A stretch of 34,456 bases of DNA from Deltaproteobacteria bacterium (GTDB lineage Bacteria > Desulfobacterota > Desulfobacteria > C00003060 > C00003106): the NCBI GenBank assembly GCA_019314005.1, contig JAFDAE010000029.1:1-34456 (forward strand), in the 5' to 3' direction. This document shows positions 16,022 to 24,836 of the stretch, in pieces. How positions within the stretch are numbered: position 1 is the first letter of the stretch; every line of letters starts with the position of its first letter. A program made the position numbers and the translations under genes. The notes under the pieces were generated by a model, which saw nothing but the letters and a program-made list of their open reading frames with translations, was not told the DNA's origin and made no database searches.

Positions 16022-17677
16022 TTATCGGGAGCGTAGATACTTTTCTACAATTTCCACAAATGGGTGGTTGATCTGTGTTGTCCGAATGCCGATTATCTTA
16101 TCAACAATTGTCCCATATCTTGTAGGATCGCCTTCTCCGGAGCAATGAAAGATTAGCATGTCTCTGAAATTTCCAAAGGTGCCGTAGAGTCTGTGTTCAT
16201 AATCCATTTCGTAAATATCGCTGAGCATCGGCTGCTGCCTGCTGGAAATAAAATACTGGGAGCCCAATGCAGCGGCTCGAATGGCGTGTCCGATGTCCCA
16301 CCCAAGGACCTTCAATCCTATGAGAATCCCGGTAAAGAGGTCGCCTGCCCCGAGAGTGGTCTGAAATTGTAGGACGTTATCATCTCCCACAGAGAGTATG
16401 CGTTCTAAAAAATTAAATTCTAAGTTTGGATTGAAATCAGTCTTTTTGAGAAATTCCGTTGCAAGGTCCTTATCAAGGCGTTCCGCAAACTTGGCCCCTC
16501 TTTTTCCATCCGAAACGATCAGCTTGCCGCCTTCGGTGGAAAAGCTTTTTCTTCCATGGCCCATGGCTCTGGCTGTTTCCTGCATTGTTTTTTCAAGCCC
16601 TTTAACTTCCATAGAAGGATCAAGCGTTAATAATTCATCACGGTTCAGTATCATATATTTTACATACGGTAATATTATACGGTAAATTATCTCCTTGCCT
16701 GACTCAAAAAATCTCATTTCCCGTTTACTGAAATACCCACCTTCACGGGTCAATTTTGATGCGCATCGAAGAAATGTGGAGCTCAAACAAAGGTATACCG
16801 GGATATTAGACCCGTAAGCAATCTGGAGTAGAAAGAGTATATGCCGCAACTCTTCAGGGTTGGTAATGCTGTTAAGGATGATATCTGTTTCTATAAATTT
16901 TTCGTCCTTCCTCAACATCTTTCCCAAGTCTTGATAGCGTTTAAACAGCAGTTCGGGCGCTATGGTCTCCTCATTTGTCCTATTGCTCAGAATGGTTCTG
17001 TCGTAATTTTCTCCTTCCGCGGTATGTACTGTGATGACATATCCCTTTCGGGGGATCAGCCCACTTATGTGAACATCCTTTTTCTTGCCGAAATTGACGC
17101 CGAATGAATTGTATTCATAGACAATCTTTTCCCACTCCGGCAGGGTAGTATCCGCAAAGAATAAGTGGTAAAAATCGATATCCTCGGTTTTTCCCAACAG
17201 CCCTTCACTGTAATAAATGTGGCGCATTGCGGCTATTATGTTTTTGTTATTTCCTCCAAGATTGATTTCAATAGGGGCGCTGATTTTTATCTCGAATATT
17301 TTTTCATCAATTAGCTTGCTTGCGTATTTTTCCCGAATCTCTTGTTTTATTGCTTCTAATTCGCCGGTGAGACTGAGATCTTGTGATGGTGATTGCTTGC
17401 CGCCGAATTCCAGGTGATAATACGGATGACCGCCAACCTCATGCAAAGAAGAGTTTGCCAGCGGATTAATGACAATCTCTCCACCATCTGATAACGTGCC
17501 GCGTAAGATAGTCCCCACAGGGAGAAAGAGTTTATTCTCCATAAATATTGCTCTGTTTTCGGTGCCTTCAAGGATTTCTTCCTTTTTTACTTCAATCCAA
17601 TAATCAAAGACCGGGACACCCCCAATAAAAATGAATCTCTTTTTAGCCTGCTTAGCTTTCTTTACCTTCATCGACAT
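16022..17677 (-). CDS. Large PfkB/ribokinase-family kinase of unknown substrate
   Basis: The protein has 551 aa, far longer than typical PfkB kinases of about 300-350 aa. Family marks are LGGNNKNIIAAM (140-151, glycine motif), LNRDEL (344-349, the NxxE Mg2+ motif) and TTLGAGDLFTGILIG (440-454, signature 2 with the catalytic Asp in GAGD). Between the first two lie about 200 extra residues without recognised motifs, and the lysine-rich N-terminus precedes a FIFIGGVPVFDYW strand. ATP- or ADP-dependent phosphorylation of a sugar or nucleoside is expected, substrate unknown. An AAGGA site supports the start. A glucokinase lies about 3.5 kb further on the plus strand, but no link is evident. Confidence 0.75.
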   Translation of the reverse strand: MSMKVKKAKQAKKRFIFIGGVPVFDYWIEVKKEEILEGTENRAIFMENKLFLPVGTILRGTLSDGGEIVINPLANSSLHEVGGHPYYHLEFGGKQSPSQDLSLTGELEAIKQEIREKYASKLIDEKIFEIKISAPIEINLGGNNKNIIAAMRHIYYSEGLLGKTEDIDFYHLFFADTTLPEWEKIVYEYNSFGVNFGKKKDVHISGLIPRKGYVITVHTAEGENYDRTILSNRTNEETIAPELLFKRYQDLGKMLRKDEKFIETDIILNSITNPEELRHILFLLQIAYGSNIPVYLCLSSTFLRCASKLTREGGYFSKREMRFFESGKEIIYRIILPYVKYMILNRDELLTLDPSMEVKGLEKTMQETARAMGHGRKSFSTEGGKLIVSDGKRGAKFAERLDKDLATEFLKKTDFNPNLEFNFLERILSVGDDNVLQFQTTLGAGDLFTGILIGLKVLGWDIGHAIRAAALGSQYFISSRQQPMLSDIYEMDYEHRLYGTFGNFRDMLIFHCSGEGDPTRYGTIVDKIIGIRTTQINHPFVEIVEKYLRSR

Positions 17678-17760
17678 TGATCCTTTTCATTCTAAGACCT
17701 TATATTAGGAATATTATTCATTATAACCACAAATATGAAGATTTTGCAAAAAAAGTCTTT

Positions 17761-17944
17761 AGAGCCTCTTGCAGAAACAACTTCGTCACGAGATCGTGCG
17801 GAAAAGTTCTGCGCAAGGAAGAGGAGTCAAATCGCCGCAGGCGTAGTCCCGCTAAAGCGGGATTGAGGACGATTTTACGACGATGACGTAGCGCAGAACT
17901 TTTGCAGCCGATCGCAGTAGATGGCTGTTTCTGCAAGAGGCTCT
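17761..17944. mobile_element. MITE-like palindromic element, family E
   Basis: Perfect 19-bp terminal inverted repeats, AGAGCCTCTTGCAGAAACA (17761-17779) and its complement (17926-17944), bound 184 bases. The inside contains a TCCCGCT/AGCGGGA hairpin and a GCAGGCGTAGTCCCGC stretch shared with the element at 19028. It lies in the divergent spacer between the PfkB kinase and the protease gene; no ORF. Confidence 0.75.
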
Positions 17945-18024
17945 TTAATGCTTATTCGGTCAAGAAACCTTCAGTCTTGAGTGTTGCCCATAATAGTTTT
18001 TTGTCATAGAATAAAAAATGATGA

Positions 18025-18262
18025 GTAACTACTCAGGTTGTTAGGGAGTTAGGGGTTCAAGGTTCAAGGGTTCACGGTTCACGGTTAAACTGATGGAAGA
18101 GAGGCTATACGAATGCGGGATTCATCCGGTTCTTGCAACGGAGTTTTGAGGAAACTCTATGCTGCTTTGTAAATGTGAAGAGAGCAAGGCGAGCAACCGT
18201 GAACCCCTGAACCTTGAACCGTGAACCCTTAACCCCTGAACCTGACAAACCTGAGCAGTTAC
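18025..18262. mobile_element. Dispersed repeat with 131-bp conserved core, copy 2
   Basis: Same orientation as 11837-12043. The right arm is complete (AACCTGACAAACCTGAGCAG) and mirrors the complete left arm of copy 1, so an intact element would have terminal repeats of about 30 bases or more. The left arm here is decayed (ACTACTCAGGTTGTTAGGG). The core 18083-18213 is nearly identical to copy 1, while the flanking GGTTCACGGTTC iterations differ in number. Confidence 0.75.
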
Positions 18263-18309
18263 AATAATGATCCCGTAAAGAATCAGCAGTCTTAAAAGAG
18301 CGGTTGAAC

Positions 18310-19026
18310 ATGGACAACAAAAAAACGCGCCTCTATATTTTTCTAATTTTCGTATCTATATCTTTAGCATATCCTTTTGAACTCCGCGCTGAGTTTTATA
18401 AGTATATCGACAAAGAAGGGAAAGTATGTTTCGTTGATGACGAGAGCAAGATACCCATAGAATATAGGGATAGTAAGAAAGTTTATAAAGAAAAATATGA
18501 CCACCTTTCTGAAAAAGAAAGGTCTATAATGCTTGAAAAGGAACGCAAGGAGCTGGAACTTCTTCGGAAGAGAGAAGACGAATGGTTGTTGGAAGAGCAA
18601 AGACGACAGGAGCAACTCGCCAGGGAGCAATATCTAAAAAATCTGGTGACAAAGGTTACCATACGTAGGAATCAAGTACTGGTTCCGGTCACACTCGGTT
18701 ATGGAGGAAAGGAGATTGAAGGGTTGCTTCTTCTGGACACAGGCGCTGAACTCACAACAGTGCACCGGGAGATAGCGGACCGGTTGAACATAGGTAATTC
18801 AAGAAGGATTAATTTGCGGGTAGCAGATGGAAAGGTAATAAAGGCCGGGTTGGCGAAGTTGGATTATATTAAAGTGGGACCGCATAAGAAGGAAGGTATC
18901 CATATAGTTATCGTAAGGCATAAGGGCGCTTCAGTCATGCACCAGGGGTTGTTGGGGATGAATTTTTTGCGGGACCTGGGATATAGAATCGATTTTACGA
19001 ATCAAGTTATAAGGTGGACACAATAA
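18310..19026 (+). CDS. Exported retropepsin-like aspartic protease
   Basis: The protein has 238 aa. A signal peptide (LYIFLIFVSISLAYPF) is followed by a DUF4124-like segment, EFYKYIDKEGKVCFVDDESKIP (about 28-49). Then comes a charged coiled coil (about 60-110, Glu/Arg/Lys rich) and a single retropepsin-type domain from about 115, with the active-site motif LLLDTGAELTTVH near 143-155 and QGLLGMNFLRDLGYRID near the end. One DTG per chain implies a homodimer, acting in the periplasm on unknown substrates. A TTG two codons earlier is possible, but the ATG is chosen. The stop is followed after one base by the palindromic element at 19028. Confidence 0.82.
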   Translation: MDNKKTRLYIFLIFVSISLAYPFELRAEFYKYIDKEGKVCFVDDESKIPIEYRDSKKVYKEKYDHLSEKERSIMLEKERKELELLRKREDEWLLEEQRRQEQLAREQYLKNLVTKVTIRRNQVLVPVTLGYGGKEIEGLLLLDTGAELTTVHREIADRLNIGNSRRINLRVADGKVIKAGLAKLDYIKVGPHKKEGIHIVIVRHKGASVMHQGLLGMNFLRDLGYRIDFTNQVIRWTQ

Positions 19027-19027
19027 G

Positions 19028-19121
19028 TAGTGTCCATCCAGAATCGGCATCTTTTGCCCCAATACTGCGTTCTCCGTCCCGCCCTGGCGGGACTACGCCT
19101 GCGGTAAAAACCTTTGTGCGG
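19028..19121. mobile_element. Truncated family B element before the radical SAM gene
   Basis: TAGTGTCCATCCAGAATCGG aligns with the left end of 7043-7190, and the similarity runs through TTTTGCCCCAATACTGCGTTCTCCG and AACCTTTGTGCGG. The right-hand third, including the right terminal repeat, is missing, and the next gene's start abuts it. It begins two bases after the protease stop codon. Confidence 0.65.
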
Positions 19122-20833
19122 TGGATAGAAAGACTCTTTTAAAATCGGAACGCGGAGTAATTCGTAAGGACTGGAGGGGTAAGATCCGGGTGGCATTGGT
19201 CTATCCCAACAGTTATTATTTGGGGATGTCCAATCTGGGGTTCCAGACCGTTTATGAGCTGTTGAATCGATTTGATGACGTGGTTTGTGAAAGGGTGTTT
19301 CTGCCGAGCGATGTCGATACAAAAGCGCGTTCTTCCGGAGATCGTTTGATCAGGTCCATTGAATCACAGAGACCGTTATCTGATTTTGAGGTCATCGCTT
19401 TTTCCATTTCATTTGAAAATGATTACCCGAATATTTTAACTATCCTGGAATCAGGAGGTATTCCTAAATGGTCATCGGAAAGAGAGGAAGGTTCCCCTTT
19501 AATTATTGCCGGAGGAATCGCTGCCTTTTTGAATCCGGAACCTATAGCCCCGTTTGTCGACTGTTTTGTTATCGGGGAGGCAGAGACTGTTCTTGCCTCC
19601 TTTTTTGAAGTCTACCGCGAGAGTTCAGACAAGGCTGATTTTCTTGAACGTGTTGCGCGGAAACTACAGTCTGTTTATGTGCCGGCCCTATATGAGGTGA
19701 CGTACGGTGATGATGGAACGATTTCCTTCTTTCGACCAAAAAAGAAAGGAATCCCTCATAAAATTCAGAGATCGGTTGTAACCGACCTTGCCTCCTGTGA
19801 CACCTGTACTACGATATTAACCCCGTATACAGAGTTTGAATCAGCCTTTTTGGTAGAGATCGGCCGCGGCTGTTCACATGGCTGTCGCTTTTGTGCGGCA
19901 GGTTATGTTTATCGGCCTCCTCGCCTTCGGTCTTCTGACGCATTGAAACAATCTCTTGCAATAGGAACGGAGAGGGCGGATCGCATAGGCCTGGTGGGGG
20001 CAGCGGTTTCAGATCTGCCTGAAATTGGGTCTATATGCAAAACAGCTCTGGACCGTGGGGTACGTATATCATTCAGTTCACTCAGAGCAGACTCTATCAG
20101 CGAAGAGGTGGCAGATGTTCTAAAAAAGAGCAGAGACAAAACCGCAACCCTTGCCCCGGATGCCGGATCAGAGCGACTGCGTCGCGTAATCAACAAGGGG
20201 ATTACCGAAGAAAACCTCCTTAATGCTACAGATCTTCTGGTTTCACGCGGCATACCTAATATCAAGCTCTATTTTATGGTTGGACTCCCCACAGAAACAC
20301 ATGATGATGTAAAAGAGATCGTAGATCTGTGCAAAAGGGTCAAGCACCGTTTCCTTAAAACGAGCCGCGGAAAGAAACGGATCGGCAATATCACGGTTAG
20401 CTTGAATTGTTTTGTCCCCAAACCTCATACGCCGTTTCAGTGGGCCCCTTTTGAAGAAATCCGGTCTCTGAAGGAAAAGATTAGATTGGTTAAGGATGGT
20501 CTAAAGAAGGTGGCAAATGTTCGTGTGCATGCTGATATTCCCAAATGGGCATATATCCAGGCGCTTCTGTCCAGAGGAGATCGGCGTATTGCCGGGCTTT
20601 TGGAGATGGTGCATCAAAATAATGGTAATTGGGCCCAAAGCTTGAAGGCCTTTCCCCTCAACCCCGATTTTTATGTGCAAAGAGAACGAAAATTCGATGA
20701 AATACTGCCATGGGACTTTATCGACCATGGTATCAAAAAATCGTTTCTGATCAAAGACTATGAAAGGGCTCTCCAAGAAAAGACCGCTCCTATATGTCAG
20801 CCTGGACAATGCAAGGTATGTGGGGTATGCTGA
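19121..20833 (+). CDS. B12-binding-type radical SAM protein, TIGR03960-like
   Basis: The protein has 570 aa from a GTG start. It shows an N-terminal B12-binding-like Rossmann domain (IRVALVYPNSYYLGMSNLGFQ; IIAGGIAAFLNPEPIAPFVD), then the radical SAM motif GRGCSHGCRFCAAGY near 247-261. The chain ends in CQPGQCKVCGVC, a four-cysteine cluster that could bind a metal or an extra iron-sulfur centre. Homologues in anaerobes are of unknown function, and some relatives are fused or adjacent to ribosome or tRNA genes. No ribosome-binding site is visible before the GTG, because a truncated palindromic element occupies that place. The start agrees with the expected KDWRGKIRVALVYP beginning. Confidence 0.87.
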   Translation: MDRKTLLKSERGVIRKDWRGKIRVALVYPNSYYLGMSNLGFQTVYELLNRFDDVVCERVFLPSDVDTKARSSGDRLIRSIESQRPLSDFEVIAFSISFENDYPNILTILESGGIPKWSSEREEGSPLIIAGGIAAFLNPEPIAPFVDCFVIGEAETVLASFFEVYRESSDKADFLERVARKLQSVYVPALYEVTYGDDGTISFFRPKKKGIPHKIQRSVVTDLASCDTCTTILTPYTEFESAFLVEIGRGCSHGCRFCAAGYVYRPPRLRSSDALKQSLAIGTERADRIGLVGAAVSDLPEIGSICKTALDRGVRISFSSLRADSISEEVADVLKKSRDKTATLAPDAGSERLRRVINKGITEENLLNATDLLVSRGIPNIKLYFMVGLPTETHDDVKEIVDLCKRVKHRFLKTSRGKKRIGNITVSLNCFVPKPHTPFQWAPFEEIRSLKEKIRLVKDGLKKVANVRVHADIPKWAYIQALLSRGDRRIAGLLEMVHQNNGNWAQSLKAFPLNPDFYVQRERKFDEILPWDFIDHGIKKSFLIKDYERALQEKTAPICQPGQCKVCGVC

Positions 20834-20904
20834 CAAATATTAACAATGTTGTAGTGTTATTATTTTCAATAAAATGTTTTTAGGGTAACGTAAAGGCTAA
20901 ACCT

Positions 20905-21069
20905 CAAAATCCGAAGCACGAAATTCGAAACAATGACCAAAATCCAAATGTTCGAATGACCAAAAAAAGTGGTATCCTACGCTATCTGTTGAGAATATCT
21001 GTTTGGGACATTTGGTAATTCGGTCATTTGAATTTGTTTCGGATTTCGATATTCGAATTTCGGATTTTC
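20905..21069. repeat. Foldback repeat with TTCGGATTTCG arms, copy 1
   Basis: The left arm 20905-20963 (AAATCCGAAGCACGAAATTC..., AATGACC) is complementary to 21008-21069 (GGTCATTTGAATTTG, TTCGGATTTCG, ATTCGAATTTCGGATTTT). The spacer 20834-21135 between the radical SAM gene and glk holds this foldback and nothing else recognisable. Confidence 0.65.
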
Positions 21070-21135
21070 ACGTGCTATATCCAAAAAATAGAATTTTTTC
21101 CGAAAGTCTATACCCTAAAAAGAAGCATAAGACTC

Positions 21136-22089
21136 ATGACACAAATCCTTGCGGGAGATATCGGTGGCACCAAGGTAAACCTTGGGATTTTTAGTCTTCA
21201 GGTAAGACGTCCTCGTTTGAGGATAATGAAGAGCTATGCGAGCCGGGATTTCCCCAATCTGGAGTCGATATTGGATCGGTTCTTATTCAGCCACCCTGTT
21301 CGTCCGGACTGTGCTTCCTTTGCGGTTGCCGGCCCTGTGATAAACGGAAGATGCGTTGCCACAAACCTTCCGTGGATTATAGAAGAAGCGCGGTTACAAG
21401 ATTTATTGAGTTTAGAGCGAGTCAGTCTGATCAACGACCTGGCGGCTACGGCATATGCGGTCCCATTTTTGAAGTCGTCGGAACTGGTTACGTTGAACAG
21501 AGGAGTCCGGCGTAGAGGAACCATTGGTGTCGTGGCGCCGGGTACAGGCCTTGGCGAGGCGTTTTTATATTGGGATGGAGATTCATACCACCCCATGCCC
21601 ACGGAAGGGGGGCATGCAGACTTTCCTCAGACCAACTCATTGGAAGTGGAATTATGGCGGTGGGTGCGCCGGGGACAACAGCATGTGAGCGTAGAAAGAA
21701 TACTTTCAGGGCCTGGGCTTGTGCAGATCTATGACTTTCTTAAAACAAAAGAAAAGTGGACAGAGCCAACAGAAGAAAAGGCTCGAGTTATCTCCGAACT
21801 GGCCTTGAATGCAAAAAACAAGCTGTGTGAGAAGGCCCTTGACCTTTTTGTTTCCATATGCGGAGCAGAAGCCGGGAATTTTGCCCTTAAGGGAATGACC
21901 ATAGGAGGGATCTATCTGGGTGGGGGGATTGCTCCCAAGATTCTCGATCGGCTTAAACATGAGACTTTTATGAGGGCGTTTACAGACAAAGGAAGATTTT
22001 CGACTTTTCTTTCACATATACCGGTAAAAGTAATATTGAATGAAAGGACGGCCCTGTTGGGAGCGGCGCTCTATGGCCTAAGAAAGTGA
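21136..22089 (+). CDS. glk: Glucokinase (E. coli Glk type)
   Basis: The protein has 317 aa and phosphorylates glucose with ATP in the cytoplasm. The phosphate-1 motif GDIGGTKVNLGIF is at residues 7-19, the catalytic region LINDLAATAYAVP follows, then APGTGLGEAF for ATP binding, TEGGHADFPQTN for glucose binding, and LGGGIAPK near the end. The frame is open back to 21028, but those codons belong to the foldback repeat, and MTQILAGDIGGTK is the family start. It is followed by another foldback, so it may be a single-gene unit. Confidence 0.93.
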   Translation: MTQILAGDIGGTKVNLGIFSLQVRRPRLRIMKSYASRDFPNLESILDRFLFSHPVRPDCASFAVAGPVINGRCVATNLPWIIEEARLQDLLSLERVSLINDLAATAYAVPFLKSSELVTLNRGVRRRGTIGVVAPGTGLGEAFLYWDGDSYHPMPTEGGHADFPQTNSLEVELWRWVRRGQQHVSVERILSGPGLVQIYDFLKTKEKWTEPTEEKARVISELALNAKNKLCEKALDLFVSICGAEAGNFALKGMTIGGIYLGGGIAPKILDRLKHETFMRAFTDKGRFSTFLSHIPVKVILNERTALLGAALYGLRK

Positions 22090-22129
22090 AAGAAGCAAAG
22101 AATCTCTGCTTGAGAGACTGTAGATGAAT

Positions 22130-22350
22130 TTCGAAATCCGAAGCTTAATTAAACTCGAAATCCTAAATCCGAAATCCGAAACAAATCCGAATGACCAAAA
22201 TTCAAAATCCGAAACAATATAATTTGGAAGATTGTGCTCTTCATTCGCAAAAAATATGGTCCTGCGGAAAATTGAATAACGTTTTGAAAATTTGGTATTT
22301 AAATTTCGAAAATTGTTTCGGATTTCGATATTCGAATTTCGGATTTTTCA
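22130..22350. repeat. Foldback repeat with TTCGGATTTCG arms, copy 2
   Basis: AATTTCGAAATCCGAAGC at 22130 and several CGAAATCC/CCGAAAC iterations are complementary to ATTGTTTCGGATTTCG and TTCGAATTTCGGATTTTT (22311-22349). Same family as 20905-21069, and as the interior of 33037-33273. It fills the glk-phosphoesterase spacer; no gene seen. Confidence 0.6.
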
Positions 22351-22414
22351 AAATCTTGAGCGTTTACTTTATCGCCAAAAACATTTTCTTAAAAGCTATG
22401 GGTTGATTAACATA

Positions 22415-23563
22415 ATGTTCCTATTCCTACTCTCCTTTTTTCTGATTTACGGCGGCATGCACGTTTATGCGTACTGCAAGGCGAAGTCTGCTTTGCAGTT
22501 CACGCCGGGTGTGGCGGTGACTCTTGCGGCCTTTATGACCCTTATGACGCCGGCGCCTATCCTGGTCCACTTTCTGAAGTCGTGGGGGTTTGAGTTTGCA
22601 GCCCGTCTTCTGGCCTACGGTGGATACACGTGGATGGGCTTTCTCTTTCTGTTTTTTTCGTCATCCTTAGCAATGGATTGTTACAATGTTCTGGTACGCC
22701 TTCTGGGGGTACTTCCCCGCGTAGATACTTCGAGATTTGTTGTTACCGGTAAAAAACCTTTCTTCGTATTGCTTCTCCTGGTCGTGTCAATAGGGTGCTA
22801 CGGTTTGTTTGATGCCCGACATATCCGAACTGAGAAGATAAAAATTGTTACCTCCAAGCTACCGCCGGGTTTAGACCGAATAACCATAGCACAGGTATCG
22901 GACATCCACCTGGGGTTGACTGTGCGTCACAGTTTTCTTGAGAAGGTAATAGCTATTGTCAATACCGCAAACCCCGACCTGTTGGTCTCAACCGGTGATC
23001 TCGTGGACGCGCAAATCAACCACTTGACAGGCCTGGCGGAGTTATTTCAGCAGGTTAAACCAAGATATGGAAAATTTGCAATTACAGGTAACCATGAATT
23101 CTATGCGGGTATAAAACAGGCGATTGCCTTTACAGAACGGGCGGGATTCAAAGTGCTTCGAGGCGAAGGGATCACCGTTAAAGGACTTTTCAATATCGTG
23201 GGGGTTGATGACCCTGCCGGCATAGGCAGGGGACAGGTGAACCCTAAGGAGGAAACGGAAGTTCTTGGGAGTGTGTCACAAAATCTTTTTACCCTGTTCC
23301 TAAAGCACAGACCGGAAGTCCATGAAGACACCGTCGGTCTTTTTGATTTGCAATTGAGCGGGCATACTCACCGCGGGCAGATATTTCCGTTCTCTATTAT
23401 TACTAAGTTGGCGTATCCTATGCAGAATGGGTTGCACAGGCTCACCGGAGGAGCTGTCCTGTATACCAACAGAGGAACCGGCACATGGGGTCCGCCTATG
23501 CGTTTCCTGGCCCCGCCGGAAGTTACTATTATCGAGGTAGTTTCTGATCGTGAAATCGATTGA
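22415..23563 (+). CDS. Membrane-anchored metallophosphoesterase (YkuE/YaeI-like)
   Basis: The protein has 382 aa. About four hydrophobic helices cover the first 150 residues (MFLFLLSFFLIYGGMHVYAY at the start), followed by a calcineurin-like phosphoesterase domain. Its metal-binding motifs are SDIHLG, GDLVDA, GNHEFY and SGHTHRGQ, and a dinuclear metal centre is expected. Relatives act on UDP-sugar lipids, phospholipid head groups or nucleotides, so the substrate is not assignable. The frame is open from 22292 through repeat DNA, but the ATG at 22415 begins the first membrane helix. The last 14 bases overlap the HAD phosphatase gene, implying coupled translation. Confidence 0.88.
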   Translation: MFLFLLSFFLIYGGMHVYAYCKAKSALQFTPGVAVTLAAFMTLMTPAPILVHFLKSWGFEFAARLLAYGGYTWMGFLFLFFSSSLAMDCYNVLVRLLGVLPRVDTSRFVVTGKKPFFVLLLLVVSIGCYGLFDARHIRTEKIKIVTSKLPPGLDRITIAQVSDIHLGLTVRHSFLEKVIAIVNTANPDLLVSTGDLVDAQINHLTGLAELFQQVKPRYGKFAITGNHEFYAGIKQAIAFTERAGFKVLRGEGITVKGLFNIVGVDDPAGIGRGQVNPKEETEVLGSVSQNLFTLFLKHRPEVHEDTVGLFDLQLSGHTHRGQIFPFSIITKLAYPMQNGLHRLTGGAVLYTNRGTGTWGPPMRFLAPPEVTIIEVVSDREID

Positions 23564-24179
23564 TACAATTATTTTTGATCTGGATGGTACACTGGTTGAC
23601 TCTATTGCAGATATTGCTCTGGCGGTAAATCTTATGCGTAAGGGCTTAGGACTTTTGCCACTTCCAGAAACAGAGGTTATTTCTTATGTAGGAGACGGTT
23701 CCAAAAAGTTGGTGGAGAGATCTCTTCGTGGGGAGTCAACAAAGTTTGTTGAGGGCTTAAAGCTCTTCATGAAATATTACCGTGAACACTTCCTTGATCA
23801 GACACGTCTCATGCCCGGAGTAGTCGAAACACTTGAAAGATTCTCCGACAAGAACCTTGCACTCGTAACCAATAAAATGGTGGCTTTCACTGAGGAGATC
23901 CTAAATGGGCTCAAGATCCGTGATTATTTCGGTCTTATACTCGGAGGTGATTCTACTGAAAAGATTAAACCAGATCCTGAACCGATCCTGCAAGTGTTAG
24001 AATATTTTCGTACACCTTCTAAGAGGGCGGTTATGATAGGAGATCATTACACCGACTTAAAGGCCGGGAAGGCGGCTGGGGTGTGGACTTGTTTTGTTGA
24101 TGGTTTTGGAAGAATGGGTGATGTTCTGCCAGACATATCTATTGAAAATCTTTTTCAATTGCAGGCACATATCAGATAA
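23550..24179 (+). CDS. HAD-superfamily phosphatase, phosphoglycolate phosphatase-like
   Basis: The protein has 209 aa with a GTG start inside the end of the phosphoesterase gene. Motif I is IFDLDGTLVDS (nucleophile Asp10), motif II LVTNK, motif III the Lys in KIKPDPEP, and motif IV IGDHYTDLKAG. A helical C1 cap lies between motifs I and II, as in Gph/PGP and related phosphatases. Phosphoglycolate is the classical substrate, but many paralogues act on other small phosphoesters or pyrophosphate, so the substrate is tentative. Confidence 0.88.
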   Translation: MKSIDTIIFDLDGTLVDSIADIALAVNLMRKGLGLLPLPETEVISYVGDGSKKLVERSLRGESTKFVEGLKLFMKYYREHFLDQTRLMPGVVETLERFSDKNLALVTNKMVAFTEEILNGLKIRDYFGLILGGDSTEKIKPDPEPILQVLEYFRTPSKRAVMIGDHYTDLKAGKAAGVWTCFVDGFGRMGDVLPDISIENLFQLQAHIR

Positions 24180-24208
24180 GGATAGAGCTCAAAAACAAGC
24201 GATAGGTG

Positions 24209-24601
24209 TTACATCAAAACGTGTGCTGTTTCCTGCAGTACGTAGACATCCCTGAAGAATTCAAAGCAGTCTCGCAGTCGAAGTTCATCAAAGGTATTGA
24301 CATTTATAAAGTTAATTCCTATCTCATCGCCTGAGCTCCAGGCGACTTCGCTTTCAAGTTCTATCGGGTGGACCTCTGTGGGCGTGTTAATGGTCAAGTA
24401 AACCCTGTCTTTTTTCTTCAATGCCCTGCAGCCGGTTTTGATACAAAGGCCTTTGAGGCTGAAATTTTTAGAAATCGCCGGAATGCCGATTAGCTCGCCA
24501 AGGGGTGTTACTCCATCTAAGTTTGTTATACCTAAGCCGGGTTTTAGGTTGATGTCCAGATGACAGTCAAGCCGAGGGTAGAGCCTCCGATTCTCATGCA
24601 T
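24209..24601 (-). CDS. PilZ-domain protein (c-di-GMP binding)
   Basis: The protein has 130 aa, essentially one PilZ domain. The c-di-GMP-binding RxxxR is present near the N-terminus (RLYPR at residues 6-10), and the second motif N-x-S-x-x-G is seen in ISKNFSLKGLCI. The rest is beta-rich, with a helical C-terminal piece (FDELRLRDCFEFFRDVYVL). A GGAGGT ribosome-binding site before 24601 fixes the start, though the frame is open to 24634. It is convergent with the HAD gene. The output partner is unknown. Confidence 0.85.
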   Translation of the reverse strand: MHENRRLYPRLDCHLDINLKPGLGITNLDGVTPLGELIGIPAISKNFSLKGLCIKTGCRALKKKDRVYLTINTPTEVHPIELESEVAWSSGDEIGINFINVNTFDELRLRDCFEFFRDVYVLQETAHVLM

Positions 24602-24769
24602 GGTGCACCTCCGAAATAGAACGGTACATTGCAAGGCGCTTAAGATTATTATTTGCCCGCTTTCTCATGATATCGGCAGGTAAGGGAGAGAAACTTTAGG
24701 GAAAAATATCCTTTAAATACTTCTTGCAAGTAGTTCAAAACCCCACTATAAGATATTGTAAAAAATATA

Positions 24770-24802
24770 AGGCGGTTCAAAATTGAACATTTTGAACTGC
24801 CT
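24770..24802 (+). terminator. Stem-loop before the TPM gene
   Basis: AGGCGGTTCAAAAT (24770-24783) pairs with ATTTTGAACTGCCT (24789-24802), one G-T pair, 5-base loop. An AT-rich run follows. It lies upstream of the TPM gene start (24837) and could be a leader structure, an upstream terminator or a small palindromic repeat. Confidence 0.4.
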
Positions 24803-24836
24803 CAATATAATATATTTTTAATATTATCGATCAATT

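Noticed and set aside
11837..18262. The paired 131-bp repeat as a CRISPR or a diversity-generating retroelement template/variable pair
   Set aside because: Only two copies 6 kb apart, no regular spacers, no cas or reverse transcriptase gene, and the mismatches are not adenine-directed.
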